Assembly: GCA_965277535.1 (NCBI GenBank)
Contig: OZ255825.1
Location: forward strand, 4,340,001-4,404,000
Length of the DNA: 64,000 bases
Origin: Ilyomonas sp965277535
GTDB taxonomy: Bacteria; Bacteroidota; Bacteroidia; Chitinophagales; Chitinophagaceae
Reading direction: 5' to 3'
Of the stretch, positions 26,671 to 35,124 are shown piece by piece. Position numbers and translations under genes: made by a program. The notes beneath the pieces were generated by a model. The model worked only from the letters and a program-made list of their open reading frames with translations. It ran no database searches and was not told the DNA's origin. The number at the start of each line of letters is the position of its first letter. Positions within the stretch are counted from its first letter, which is position 1.

Positions 26671-26924
26671 AGTTAGATGACAGTTTTTAGATGACGGATG
26701 AAAGTTGAAAGCTGACAGTAGTTTGGTTTTGCTAAATTTTTTTCAGAACGTACAAGTGTGCGACGCAACAGACGATACATCGGAGTTACAGACGCTCGTA
26801 ACATAAAACTGTATTTTGTATTTCTTGTTGATAAAAAACAGGCGAAAACAAACCTTACTTTTTCTTCGTGAACCTTTGCGTCTTCGTGCCTTCGTGGTTC
26901 CAAAAAAACCTGCAAAAACAAACT
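26671..26924. other. Intergenic stretch with 'AAGACGCAAAGG'-type repeat sequence
   Basis: 254 bp with no supported gene. Bases 26864-26901 read, on the minus strand, as the ACCACGAAGGCACGAAG / ACGCAAAGG type of sequence found dispersed between genes in Bacteroidota; relatives occur at 44673-44765 and 46682-46755. An exact copy of the iterated 11-mer is at 26912-26922, abutting the CBS gene stop. Confidence 0.5.
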
Positions 26925-27584
26925 TTATATTTTGAGATAATTCATCAATAAATCGTAGTTCTCGCGGAGTTCGTTTTCGTACGTTTCTTCGCCAAAAAAA
27001 TAACGGATAATATAATCGTACCGTTGTAAAGTTGCCAGTACATCCGACACTTCGGTTTTGTTTAGCTTCAGGGTAACAATAAACAAACCCGTGCCGTTTT
27101 CGGTAAAGGTGTTCAGTTGCAAAATGCTGGCATTGTTGGTTTCTACAAGGCGCGATAGTTCTCCCACCGAATAATTAATGCGTTCCATTTCGAGTACGAT
27201 AATGGCGCCCGGCTCTTCCACATTTTGAAACACGGCAGCGGCATGTAAGAGTTCGATATTGGTAATTATACCTTGCAATTGCATGTCGGCGTTCACCACG
27301 GGCAAAAGCGTCAAATCGTTTCCTGATACGGCTTTCAGCGCAGATAAAAAATGTTCCTGCGGCTGCACAGATGTTTTAATTATGCTCAATGGTAACGCAG
27401 CGAGTGTTGCCGATTCCTCTTCATCAAACAAATCGTTTTTTGAAATAATACCTGCAAACGTTTCATCGTCTTCGAGGGGCAAATGCTGCACATCGTAATC
27501 GTCCATCAACTGCAGGGCAAGGGAAACGGTATCGCTAAAATGAAGCACAGGATAATTTACAATCGGAAGCTGGCTTACAAGCAT
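26925..27584 (-). CDS. CBS-pair domain protein with ACT-like C-terminus
   Basis: 219 residues. Two CBS motifs fill residues 1-125 (SLALQLMDDYDVQHLPLEDDETFAGIISKNDLF and SALKAVSGNDLTLLPVVNADMQLQGIITNIELL), a regulatory module that binds adenosyl ligands. The C-terminal half (AIIVLEMERINYSVGELSRLVETNNASILQLNTF) resembles an ACT domain. No catalytic domain, so probably a sensor or regulatory subunit; partner unknown. It lies 29 bp after the alpha/beta hydrolase gene, same strand. Confidence 0.88.
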   Translation of the reverse strand: MLVSQLPIVNYPVLHFSDTVSLALQLMDDYDVQHLPLEDDETFAGIISKNDLFDEEESATLAALPLSIIKTSVQPQEHFLSALKAVSGNDLTLLPVVNADMQLQGIITNIELLHAAAVFQNVEEPGAIIVLEMERINYSVGELSRLVETNNASILQLNTFTENGTGLFIVTLKLNKTEVSDVLATLQRYDYIIRYFFGEETYENELRENYDLLMNYLKI

Positions 27585-27613
27585 TGCATCTTTTTTTAGT
27601 GAGACAAAAAAAA

Positions 27614-28390
27614 CTACGCCATAGTTGCAGCAGGTTGTTTTAATTTTTTCAGGAATGCATCAAGAATACCATTAAACTCAGCCGGCACTTCCATCATGGG
27701 TGCGTGCCCGCATTTGTCTATGAAATGCAATTCGCTATGGGGAATGAGCTTGTTAAATTCTTCTGCTACAAATGGAGGCGTAATGGTGTCGTTCTTTCCC
27801 CAGATCAACAAGGTGGGCTGTTGAATCTGGTTCAGTTCTTCACCCAAATTATTGCGGATGGCACTTTTGGCAAGCGAAATAATTTTTATCACTTTCAAAC
27901 GGTTGTTGGTAATTTCAAACACTTCGTTTACCAACTCGTCCGTTGCTGTGTTCGGATCATAAAACGTAAGCTGCGTTTTGTTTCGTATGTATTCGATATT
28001 GCCGCGTTTCGGATAGCTGTCGCCCATGCCATTTTCAAACAAGCCGGAACTGCCGGTAAGAGTGAGTGATTTTATGCGTTCTGGATGTTTTAAAACATGC
28101 ACCAGCGCCACATGGCCGCCCAGTGAATTGCCCAACAGATGAATGCCGTTGTAGTTACGGGCTTCAATAAATTTATAAACAAACTTTTCGATGCCGCCAA
28201 CGGTAGTGTGGAATATGTCTAACTCAAAAAGTGGCAGTATCGGAACAATCACCTGGTAGCGGGTTTTGAAATGGTTTATCAAATCCTGGAAATTGCTTAG
28301 TGCGCCAAACAAGCCATGCAACAGCAGCAACGGCTCGCCGGCCCCTTCTTCGATAAATTTAAACTTGTCGTGCTGTTTTATTTCATACAT
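27614..28390 (-). CDS. Alpha/beta hydrolase
   Basis: 258 residues of the alpha/beta-hydrolase fold: oxyanion region LLLLHGLFGALSNF, nucleophile elbow GNSLGGH (Ser near residue 88), catalytic Asp in LLIWGKNDTITP and His in DKCGHAPMMEVP. Size and cap pattern fit small esterases/lyases of the MhpC-BioH type, but substrate cannot be read from sequence. It is cytoplasmic, with no signal peptide. Confidence 0.9.
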   Translation of the reverse strand: MYEIKQHDKFKFIEEGAGEPLLLLHGLFGALSNFQDLINHFKTRYQVIVPILPLFELDIFHTTVGGIEKFVYKFIEARNYNGIHLLGNSLGGHVALVHVLKHPERIKSLTLTGSSGLFENGMGDSYPKRGNIEYIRNKTQLTFYDPNTATDELVNEVFEITNNRLKVIKIISLAKSAIRNNLGEELNQIQQPTLLIWGKNDTITPPFVAEEFNKLIPHSELHFIDKCGHAPMMEVPAEFNGILDAFLKKLKQPAATMA

Positions 28391-28422
28391 GATAAATCCC
28401 CTTTGTAAAAATAGCTGTTTGC

Positions 28423-28430
28423 CAAAATTA
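28423..28430 (-). promoter_or_regulatory. -7 element TAATTTTG for the hydrolase-CBS unit
   Basis: Minus-strand TAATTTTG, 32 bp upstream of the hydrolase ATG, matches TAnnTTTG. No clear -33 was noted. Confidence 0.35.
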
Positions 28431-28471
28431 AGTAAGTAGTGCTAAAGTAGCCTTTTTGATTTGATGAATGT

Positions 28472-29008
28472 TTATTTGTTGTGAAGAACAACATCACCAA
28501 AGAAATGTTCCAACTGGTGAAACATATTTTGAAGCGGTGGAATAAAGCTGCTGAAAGCGTTGATGGCTTTGGGTCCTAACGGCTCTATAAAATGATAGGT
28601 ATAGGAAGCATCAATGGTGGGTTGTTTAAGTAAAGAAATGTGGGTGGCAAAAAACAAAACAATACTAAAAATGATGGTATAAAGAAGCACATACAAAACA
28701 ATACCTGCCAATCTATTGACGAATCCCAACATGGCAATCTGCAATGTTTTTTCAATAACAGCAGCGATTAGCCGTGTAATAAAAGCAACGCCAATTAAAA
28801 CAATAGCAAAAGCAAGAATGGGCAACAATCGCTCACCAATGTTTGTGCTCCTTCCGAGCCAGGCGGCCACGCTTGCCGATAATTTTAACGCGGCTGCCAA
28901 ACCAATAAAGATGGCAAACAACGAAAATACAGCTACAATAAAACCTTTGCTGTAACCTTTGAAAACAGCAAAAATCAGAAGGATGATATAGGCAACGTCA
29001 ATCAGCAA
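28472..29008 (-). CDS. CvpA family membrane protein
   Basis: 178 residues with four membrane segments. The opening LIDVAYIILLIFAVFKGYSKGFIVAVFSL and the mid-region FVNRLAGIVLYVLLYTIIFSIVLFF are characteristic of CvpA. In E. coli, CvpA supports colicin V production and bile/envelope stress tolerance; the molecular function is unknown. The start is a TTG at 29008: no in-frame ATG lies upstream before the hydrophobic segment begins. Confidence 0.88.
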   Translation of the reverse strand: MLIDVAYIILLIFAVFKGYSKGFIVAVFSLFAIFIGLAAALKLSASVAAWLGRSTNIGERLLPILAFAIVLIGVAFITRLIAAVIEKTLQIAMLGFVNRLAGIVLYVLLYTIIFSIVLFFATHISLLKQPTIDASYTYHFIEPLGPKAINAFSSFIPPLQNMFHQLEHFFGDVVLHNK

Positions 29009-29082
29009 TGGATGATTGTTAATGAGTAATGGTTAATGGTTAATTTTAAATACCTGAAATTAATCATTAGCAATTAAAAATA

Positions 29083-29535
29083 TTACTTTGATAACTGTTC
29101 TTTCACCATTGCTGAAATGGCTTTGCCATCGGCTTTTCCGGCAAGTTGTTTTGAGGCAACGCCCATTACTTTGCCCATGTCGGCAGGCGATGAAGCGCCG
29201 GTTTCAGCAATTATGTTTTGCACCGCTTCTTTCAGTTCATCGCTACTTAATTGTGCAGGCATAAATTTCTCAATCACATCCATTTCTTCTTTTTCTTTTT
29301 GAGCTAAATCGTTACGATTTTGCTGCGTAAAAATTTCAAGCGAATCTTTCCGCTGCTTAATAAGGCGTTGTAACAATTTCATTTCGCCATCTTCTGAAAT
29401 TTGCCCGTTTGCGCCGGGTTCGGTTTTGGCTTTTATGATTTCAGCTTTAATGGCGCGAAGTCCGCGCAAAGCTGCTTCATCCCTCGCTTTCATCGCGTCT
29501 TTCATTTCAGTCATTACCTGTGTTTCTAAGCTCAT
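29083..29535 (-). CDS. GatB/YqeY domain protein
   Basis: 150 residues; the YqeY signature is clear (MKDAMKARDEAALRGLRAIKAEIIKAKTE, QRKDSLEIFTQQNRNDLAQKEKEEMDVIEKFMPAQLS, GKVMGVASKQLAGKADGKAISAMVKEQL). YqeY proteins share the C-terminal tRNA-binding helical domain of GatB but have no amidase; their role in translation or tRNA handling is unproven. Confidence 0.93.
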   Translation of the reverse strand: MSLETQVMTEMKDAMKARDEAALRGLRAIKAEIIKAKTEPGANGQISEDGEMKLLQRLIKQRKDSLEIFTQQNRNDLAQKEKEEMDVIEKFMPAQLSSDELKEAVQNIIAETGASSPADMGKVMGVASKQLAGKADGKAISAMVKEQLSK

Positions 29536-29574
29536 AGTATTTTGTTTTGAATTGAACAGTTTGAACAGTTACCA

Positions 29575-29600
29575 GTTACCGGAAACCAGTATCCGGTAAC
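29575..29600. repeat. Small hairpin between gldC and yqeY
   Basis: GTTACCGG at 29575-29582 and CCGGTAAC at 29593-29600 form an 8-bp perfect stem with a 10-nt loop, without a T-run on the transcribed strand. Role unknown. Confidence 0.4.
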
Positions 29601-29605
29601 CCGTT

Positions 29606-29950
29606 TTATTTCGCTTCTTTCATTTGCAGTTCACGAAATTTTTTCATCCATTCCTTCGCAAATGTTTTCATGTCGTTTGATAAGCTTTCATAACGCGTTG
29701 CGCGGTTGTAAGTATCAGCCATCGTTATCATGATTTGATAAAAAAAGTCAGTCATCTCATCCACCATCATGGTCTTTGTCCAGAGGTCAATGCGCAGAGC
29801 CGTTTTATCGGCATTATCCCAAAAAGCCAGCATCATCGCTTTTGCTTTTTGGGTGTCTTCCATCAGGCTGTCGGTAGCGTTCCAGTTAATGGTTTCAACC
29901 ATTTTAGCATCGTCTCTAAGTACGTCAATTGTTATTTTCGATTGGGTCAT
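29606..29950 (-). CDS. gldC: Gliding motility-associated protein GldC
   Basis: 114 residues matching the GldC family: TINWNATDSLMEDTQKAKAMMLAFWDNADKTALRIDLWTKTMMVDEMTDFFYQIMITMADTYNRATRYESLSNDMKTFAKEW. GldC is a small soluble cytoplasmic protein that assists gliding and T9SS function in Flavobacterium; its mechanism is unknown and it is not strictly essential there. The rest of the gld genes are not in this window. A promoter core lies at 29970-29997. Confidence 0.88.
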   Translation of the reverse strand: MTQSKITIDVLRDDAKMVETINWNATDSLMEDTQKAKAMMLAFWDNADKTALRIDLWTKTMMVDEMTDFFYQIMITMADTYNRATRYESLSNDMKTFAKEWMKKFRELQMKEAK

Positions 29951-29969
29951 GCGCTCTTGTGTTAAGTCG

Positions 29970-29997
29970 CAAAAGTAGCAACTCTTTTCTACCCAAA
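29970..29997 (-). promoter_or_regulatory. Promoter for gldC (TTTG, 16 bp, TACTTTTG)
   Basis: Minus strand: TTTG (29997-29994) and TACTTTTG (29977-29970) with a 16-bp spacer, about 20 bp upstream of the gldC ATG. The same TACTTTTGCG core recurs before the sugar-dehydrogenase gene at 51580. Confidence 0.5.
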
Positions 29998-31050
29998 TGG
30001 ATGTAAAGGCAGGGCTAATTGTAACAATTGCATTGCTTTTTCTTTTGTATAAATTTTACTTTGCTGTTTGCCCCTTTCAATCAAGCTGTTTCGCAGGGAT
30101 TCATCTTTATACAACAATATCATCTTCTCACCAAACTGTTCGTAATGGTTGGCTGCTATCCATATTGCTGCTTCCTCCGCATACTCTTTTGCACTTGTTG
30201 TAGTGAAAGAAATAGGGGGCGTCTCGCAACTCATAGCTTGCAATAATGGCATCACATCTTCGTCATACAAAGGTATATGGATGAAAGCATAAGCCGAAGC
30301 CAGCAAAGCCGCGTGGTTATTTACTTCTGATTCACGTAACAGTACAATGTCATCGCGGTATTTGTACGTGTTTAGTTTCTCCTGCCATTCTTCTTTTTGT
30401 GCAAAAAAGATACTTCCATAAATCAACAGCTTCATGTTGCTGTGCTGCCATTTTTTAAAGGTTGAGAAAGCTTTCAGCAAGTCCATCAAAGTATCATACG
30501 TTTTACTTTGTGCGTTGCACATAAAAAACTCTTTGCCTTGTGTGTATTGCATTTTTTGCGATTGTTGTTCCGGCCAGTCAATCGCTGCAAAACGTTCGTC
30601 TATTGCAAAAGGAATAACTTCAATATTCTGTTCCGGTATTTGATGATTTGCAATTAAGTTTTGTTTTGCTGCATTTGAAGCAACAGCCATTTTTACAGAT
30701 GATGAAATCGCTTTTTTTGAATTCCATTTCGCAGCATCGTTCACAACCAGCAACTGTTGCGCAGAAAAAGAATATGCCTGATTATAGTTGAAAAGTACCA
30801 ACCATTTTATCCTCCTTTTTTTAATGATAGAACGAAGCTGTAACAGGTTGATGAATGAAAGTGAAGAATTATTTTGATGGATAAGGAGGGCGTCATTTAC
30901 ATGCTTGGTCGCTACTTTTCTTGCGGCAGTTATGCTGCTGTATTCATGAACACCAACGTTTTGTTTTGCCACAATTTCAATTAGTAACTGCAACAAAAAA
31001 TGCGAATTATCCTGTTGTTTTGTTTTGTTAGAAAGAATTAAAAATGGCAT
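29989..31050 (-). CDS. Glycosyltransferase family 4-like protein
   Basis: About 353 residues from the ATG at 31050 (MPFLILSNKTKQ), preferred over an upstream TTG because a copy of the TAAAAACAAA sequence and family-like N-terminus begin there. A GT-B fold is suggested by an N-terminal Rossmann-like half and a C-terminal half with EVIPFAIDERFAA, LLIYGSIFF, DDIVLLRE, HAALLASAYAFIHIPLYDEDVMPLLQAMSCETPPISF, the last corresponding to the EX7E-type region of GT4 enzymes. Substrates unknown. Confidence 0.78.
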   Translation of the reverse strand: MPFLILSNKTKQQDNSHFLLQLLIEIVAKQNVGVHEYSSITAARKVATKHVNDALLIHQNNSSLSFINLLQLRSIIKKRRIKWLVLFNYNQAYSFSAQQLLVVNDAAKWNSKKAISSSVKMAVASNAAKQNLIANHQIPEQNIEVIPFAIDERFAAIDWPEQQSQKMQYTQGKEFFMCNAQSKTYDTLMDLLKAFSTFKKWQHSNMKLLIYGSIFFAQKEEWQEKLNTYKYRDDIVLLRESEVNNHAALLASAYAFIHIPLYDEDVMPLLQAMSCETPPISFTTTSAKEYAEEAAIWIAANHYEQFGEKMILLYKDESLRNSLIERGKQQSKIYTKEKAMQLLQLALPLHPFG

Positions 31051-31128
31051 AAAAACAAATTGATTCAAAAGCCGCAAAAGTGCAACATAAAATCGTTTGT
31101 ATGACAACAACAATGTTAGGTAGAAAAC

Positions 31129-31839
31129 CTAAGAAAATAAGCCTTCCGCAACTGCAATGCTTTCGGGTTTGCCTACATCAACAAACTGATAGTTATCATG
31201 CGCAAAGCCTTGTATTCTCTGTGTTGCAGCCAGTTGGAGATAAACATCAATCATCGAAAATTTGCCTGAAAACAAAGGTTGCACCAGCGAAAATATTTTT
31301 TGATTGATGACATGAATTCCACTGAATGCTTTCTCATTCAAATGCTCAGCATGTTTGGCTATTTTCACTTCGCCGGTGGCGATGTTGTGCCAGCCGCAAA
31401 GTTTGTTTTCGTTCGTAAACAGAAGATAACGCGAAGTGCTTCGGTTGCTTACGGCAAGTGTTGCTAAAGATTGATTTTTGAGGTGCTGTTCTATCATTTC
31501 GTTCAAAGGCAGGTTGGTAAGTACATCTGCATTCATCAGCACAAAGTTCTCTGCGTTTTCAAAATATTGCGAAGCAAATAACAGGCCGCCGCCGGTTTCT
31601 AAAACATCCTTTTCAAACGATAAAGTGATTTGACTTCCCCAACCATTGTTTTTTGTAACAGCTTCTTCAATTTGTTCTGCAAAATGGTGCGTGTTTATTA
31701 TTACGTCTTTAATTCCGAAGCCTTGCAGATATTCGATATTGCGTTGCAGCAAACTTTTACCATTCACTAACGCCAAAGCTTTAGGATACTCATTGGTAAA
31801 GGGTTTCAGTCGTGTTCCCAAACCGGCAGCGAGTATCAT
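31129..31839 (-). CDS. MurU-like sugar-1-phosphate nucleotidyltransferase
   Basis: About 236 residues from the ATG at 31839 (MILAAGLGTRLKPFT); an in-frame TTG at 31878 would overlap the AmgK-RapZ gene by 11 bp. Nucleotidyltransferase motifs: AAGLGTRL...PKAL at the N-terminus, the metal-binding MNADVLT near residue 105 and a short C-terminal region, the size and layout of MurNAc-1-phosphate uridylyltransferase MurU. Placed directly after the AmgK-RapZ gene, so it probably uses its product (MurNAc- or GlcNAc-1-phosphate) to make the UDP sugar for peptidoglycan recycling. NDP-sugar specificity is inferred from context. Confidence 0.8.
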   Translation of the reverse strand: MILAAGLGTRLKPFTNEYPKALALVNGKSLLQRNIEYLQGFGIKDVIINTHHFAEQIEEAVTKNNGWGSQITLSFEKDVLETGGGLLFASQYFENAENFVLMNADVLTNLPLNEMIEQHLKNQSLATLAVSNRSTSRYLLFTNENKLCGWHNIATGEVKIAKHAEHLNEKAFSGIHVINQKIFSLVQPLFSGKFSMIDVYLQLAATQRIQGFAHDNYQFVDVGKPESIAVAEGLFS

Positions 31840-31867
31840 GGCTTTGCGAACAACTCTTTCGGAATGG

Positions 31868-33385
31868 TTACGATTCAAGTGTTGGAATTCTGTTTGTATG
31901 AAGTTGTCTTTTGTTGCTGCGCCGTTGTATGTTCGGTGTTTCTGTCACTTCCTTCACCCAATTGTTTTGATTGAGATGAACCACTTCAACATTCACTTTG
32001 TATTTGTTTTTAAGATGTCTTGCTGTTTGTTCGGCTGCGTACACACTTCGGTGCTGGCCGCCGGTGCAGCCGAACGATATGGAAAGGGAACCGAAGCCGC
32101 GTTTGATATAGTCTTCTACCGAAATATCAACCAGATTATAAATGCTGTTCAGGAACTCATTCATCCTTGTTTTTTCTTCTAAAAAATGCTGCACATTTCT
32201 ATCCAATCCGCTGCTGCATTTAAACTCTTCGTATCGTCCTGGGTTCAGTAATCCACGGCAATCAAACACAAAGCCACCGCCATGTCCGGACGTATCTTTC
32301 GGTAGCTTCTTTTTAAACGAAAAACTGCTTATATTAATAACCAGAGGCGTGTTTTCATTCGCCTCAATATTCTCAAAACGGCTGATGATGTCGTCGCTTA
32401 CAATCGCTCTCAAAATGCGTACAAATTCGGGTGTGGCTTCATTGATATAATGCACATCCAGAAAGCCCTTCAGGTTCTTTAATGCCAAAGGAATGCTGGT
32501 TAAAAAATGTGCTTTGCGTTCAAACAAACCGCGAAAACCATAAGCACCGAGAACCTGCAGCAAGCGCAGCAATACATAACCATTGTATTGCTCAACAAAC
32601 AAACGCCTGTTTAACTTTTGCGGCAATAAAGCATCGGCTTCGTCCATGTAATAATAGAGTAAACTATTTTTCCATTCATGGCTCAATTCGGCTTTTGCCT
32701 GCCAAAGCAAACTGGCTACATCGTACTGCAAGGCGCCGCGCATTCCGCCCTGGTAATCTATAAAACAAAGCCCGTTTTCGTTCACAATTATGTTACGACT
32801 TTGAAAGTCGCGAAACATAAAATATTTGTTGTCATCCTTCACCAGAAATTCACTTATGTTTTCAAACTCTTCATACAATGCACTTTTATCGTAAGGCAAC
32901 TTGAGCGTATCTAAAAAATAATATTTAAAGTATAGCAAATCGCTCATGATTGCTTGCCTGCCAAACTCTTTTGCTGTGAGGCATAAATTGTAATTCAAAC
33001 CTTCATCACCTATAACTTGTAAACGCGCCAGTTGCTGCAAGCTTTTTTGAAACAGGCGATAAACTGTATCGCAGTAGCCATGTTCGATAAGTTTATCCAA
33101 CAACGATTCGGTTCCTGCATCTTCCTGAATGTACACCGTGCCTTCCTCATTCAGGGCAAACACCTGTGGAACCGGAAGGTTTTTTTGTTTAAAATGATCC
33201 GAAAACCAGATGAATGTTTTGTTCTCCTGGATATTGTTGTTGTAAGTAGCAATGAAGGTGTTATCCGTTGTGAAAATTCTATAATACACACGGTCGCTTC
33301 CGCTTTGCGGCAGCTTTACAATGCGTTCAATTGTATCGGCAGATATTGTGGAAAGCAAGGTCGTTATTGCAGCTTCTATTGTCAT
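31868..33385 (-). CDS. Fusion of an AmgK-type anomeric sugar kinase and a RapZ C-terminal domain
   Basis: 505 residues. The N-terminal 330 residues are an aminoglycoside-phosphotransferase-like kinase with SDRVYYRIFT (nucleotide loop), FMFRDFQSRNIIV (Brenner catalytic loop) and CFIDYQGG (metal-binding DxxG); AmgK of this family phosphorylates MurNAc/GlcNAc at C1. Residues about 355-480 are a RapZ C-terminal domain: FVFDCRGLLNPGR and SLSISFGCTGGQHRSVYAAE, the phosphate-binding/metabolite-sensing domain of the GlcN6P-sensing RNase adapter RapZ, here without its kinase N-terminal half. Stop codon 28 bp before the MurU-like gene, so the two are translationally close. Confidence 0.88.
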   Translation of the reverse strand: MTIEAAITTLLSTISADTIERIVKLPQSGSDRVYYRIFTTDNTFIATYNNNIQENKTFIWFSDHFKQKNLPVPQVFALNEEGTVYIQEDAGTESLLDKLIEHGYCDTVYRLFQKSLQQLARLQVIGDEGLNYNLCLTAKEFGRQAIMSDLLYFKYYFLDTLKLPYDKSALYEEFENISEFLVKDDNKYFMFRDFQSRNIIVNENGLCFIDYQGGMRGALQYDVASLLWQAKAELSHEWKNSLLYYYMDEADALLPQKLNRRLFVEQYNGYVLLRLLQVLGAYGFRGLFERKAHFLTSIPLALKNLKGFLDVHYINEATPEFVRILRAIVSDDIISRFENIEANENTPLVINISSFSFKKKLPKDTSGHGGGFVFDCRGLLNPGRYEEFKCSSGLDRNVQHFLEEKTRMNEFLNSIYNLVDISVEDYIKRGFGSLSISFGCTGGQHRSVYAAEQTARHLKNKYKVNVEVVHLNQNNWVKEVTETPNIQRRSNKRQLHTNRIPTLES

Positions 33386-33898
33386 AGAAAAATTTGATGG
33401 ACGGTAAAAATAAGGTAGTTTTTCATCCCGCCAAAGGCATCTTTTTTGGCGAAAAGAATAAGAATGGAGAGGATGTTTTTGAGTATTCCGTAGGAACGTT
33501 AAGTAGGTAGAAAATCGTGCAAAACCAAAGATGATTCCGTTCCGTCAGAAACGGCAGGTGGGTAGAAGATGATGGATGAAGAGATGTATTCCATTCCATC
33601 GGAACGGTACTCTTGGCTGATTGAATGTTGATGAGTATCGTTCCTGACGGAACGAATGGCTAGCAACCGGATTGTCATGCTGCTACCCACCTGCCGTTCC
33701 TGACGGAACGCTTATAGAATACTTGTCATGAAAAGAAGGAGGTGATTTGCAACAATCCCTTAATTGTTTTCAAAACCCTTTCATTACTCCAAACCGGCGT
33801 TTATTTTTGCGCCGAAATTTTGTTCCGCCTGCAACGGAATCTATTGTTCATCATAGAACATTGTGTATTGAAAAACACGATGTCTGAAATTTGTTTTT
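33386..33898. other. Intergenic stretch of about 510 bp, largely REP-like repeats
   Basis: No supported gene between the AmgK-RapZ gene and trhO. The left half holds the REP-like inverted repeats listed separately (33486-33710); the right half (33720-33898) shows no structure beyond TTTGTTTTTATGG just before the trhO ATG. Confidence 0.6.
33486..33710. repeat. REP-like inverted repeats around GTTCCTGACGGAAC
   Basis: Several versions of a GTTCC(GTCAG)AACGG palindrome occur: 33538-33565 and 33683-33710 are 28-bp arms inverted with one mismatch; between them are 33590-33611 (CCATTCCATCGGAACGG...) and 33636-33658 (...GTTCCTGACGGAACGAATGG), also inverted. The whole looks like nested REP/BIME units. 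No transposase gene nearby. Confidence 0.7.
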
Positions 33899-34939
33899 AT
33901 GGCAATTTTACACAATCGCATCAGCGGCGAGGAACTGAAGCAACGTTTGCATCAGGAAGCGGAAGCCCGCACCACCATTAGCTTTTACCGCTATTTTGAA
34001 ATTCAGAATCCATTGGAGTTTCGCAACTTTCTATACAAACAGTTGGATGAGTTAAAAGTGTTCGGTCGCATTTATGTTGCGAAAGAAGGCATCAACGCGC
34101 AGGTAAGCGTTCCGCAAAGCAACTTTGAATTGTTCAAACAAACCTTGTATTCCATTAACGGTTTAGAAGGTGTGCGTTTGAACATTGCGGTGGATGATGA
34201 CGGAAAATCGTTTTGGGTGCTGAAGATAAAAGTGCGTGATAAAATTGTTGCTGACGGAATTGAAGATGAAACATTCAGCATGAACAAGAAAGGCAAGTAT
34301 GTAAATGCTGCGCAAATGAATGAATATTTGCAAAGCGATGACACCATTGTAATTGACATGCGCAACCATTACGAATATGAAGTAGGGCATTTTAAAAATG
34401 CGCTGGAAGTGCCTTCGGATACGTTTCGCGAGCAACTGCCAATGGCTATTGATATGCTAAAAGGAAAAGAAGAGAAGAACATCATCATGTATTGCACCGG
34501 AGGCATTCGGTGTGAAAAAGCGAGCGCTTATTTACTACACAACGGCTTCCCTAATGTGTTTCATTTAGAAGGTGGTATTATTAACTATGCAAAAGAGGTA
34601 AAAGAGAGGGGATTGGAAAGTGAGTTCATTGGTAAAAATTTTGTATTTGATAATCGCCTTGGCGAACGCATCACCGAAGATGTAATTGCACATTGTCATC
34701 AATGCGGGAAAGCCTGTGATCTGCATACCAACTGCAAAAACAATGGCTGCCATTTGTTGTTCATTCAATGTGAAGAGTGTGCTGCTAAATACAATGGTTG
34801 TTGCAGTATAGAATGTAAAGAAACCATTGACTTGCCCCTGCAACGGCAAGCCCAAATAAGAAAAGGTACAGACAAAGGCAGGAACGTGTTTAATAAATCG
34901 AAGCAAAGATTAAGACCGAGACTGGGAAAGGATTTGTGA
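33899..34939 (+). CDS. trhO: tRNA uridine(34) hydroxylase TrhO (rhodanese-like, YceA family)
   Basis: 346 residues with three parts: an N-terminal UPF0176 domain (TISFYRYFEIQNPLEFRNFLYKQLDELKVFGRIYVAKEGINAQVSVP), a rhodanese domain (about 120-225) with the active-site Cys in MYCTGGIRCEKAS, and a Cys-rich tail (CHQCGKACDLHTNCKNNGCHLLFIQCEECAAKYNGCCS). TrhO performs O2-dependent hydroxylation of U34 in tRNA to ho5U. The final two codons and stop TTG TGA lie in the first unit of a 7-bp tandem array. Confidence 0.93.
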   Translation: MAILHNRISGEELKQRLHQEAEARTTISFYRYFEIQNPLEFRNFLYKQLDELKVFGRIYVAKEGINAQVSVPQSNFELFKQTLYSINGLEGVRLNIAVDDDGKSFWVLKIKVRDKIVADGIEDETFSMNKKGKYVNAAQMNEYLQSDDTIVIDMRNHYEYEVGHFKNALEVPSDTFREQLPMAIDMLKGKEEKNIIMYCTGGIRCEKASAYLLHNGFPNVFHLEGGIINYAKEVKERGLESEFIGKNFVFDNRLGERITEDVIAHCHQCGKACDLHTNCKNNGCHLLFIQCEECAAKYNGCCSIECKETIDLPLQRQAQIRKGTDKGRNVFNKSKQRLRPRLGKDL

Positions 34940-35055
34940 TTTGTGATTTGTGATTTGTGATTTGTGATTTGTGATTTGTGATTTGTGATTTGTGATTTGT
35001 GATTTGTGATTTGTGATTTGTGATTTGTGATTTGTGATTTGTGATTTGTGATTTG
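34931..35055. repeat. Tandem array of the 7-bp unit GATTTGT, about 18 copies
   Basis: 125 bp of uninterrupted 7-bp repeats, the first copy containing the trhO stop codon. In the minus direction it gives a spurious open frame of KSQITNH heptads. Such arrays slip readily, so copy number likely varies between strains. Confidence 0.95.
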
Positions 35056-35124
35056 AAACTAATAAAGATAGTTTGTTTTTGCCCGAATTTCATCAAGCCG
35101 CAATCATAAATCCTAAATCTAAAA

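Noticed and set aside
26673..26921. 82-residue minus-strand frame between DUF721 and CBS genes
   Set aside because: Composed of dispersed repeat sequence; no start signal or domain.
34931..35055. Possible CRISPR array
   Set aside because: Repeat unit is 7 bp with no spacers; no cas genes.
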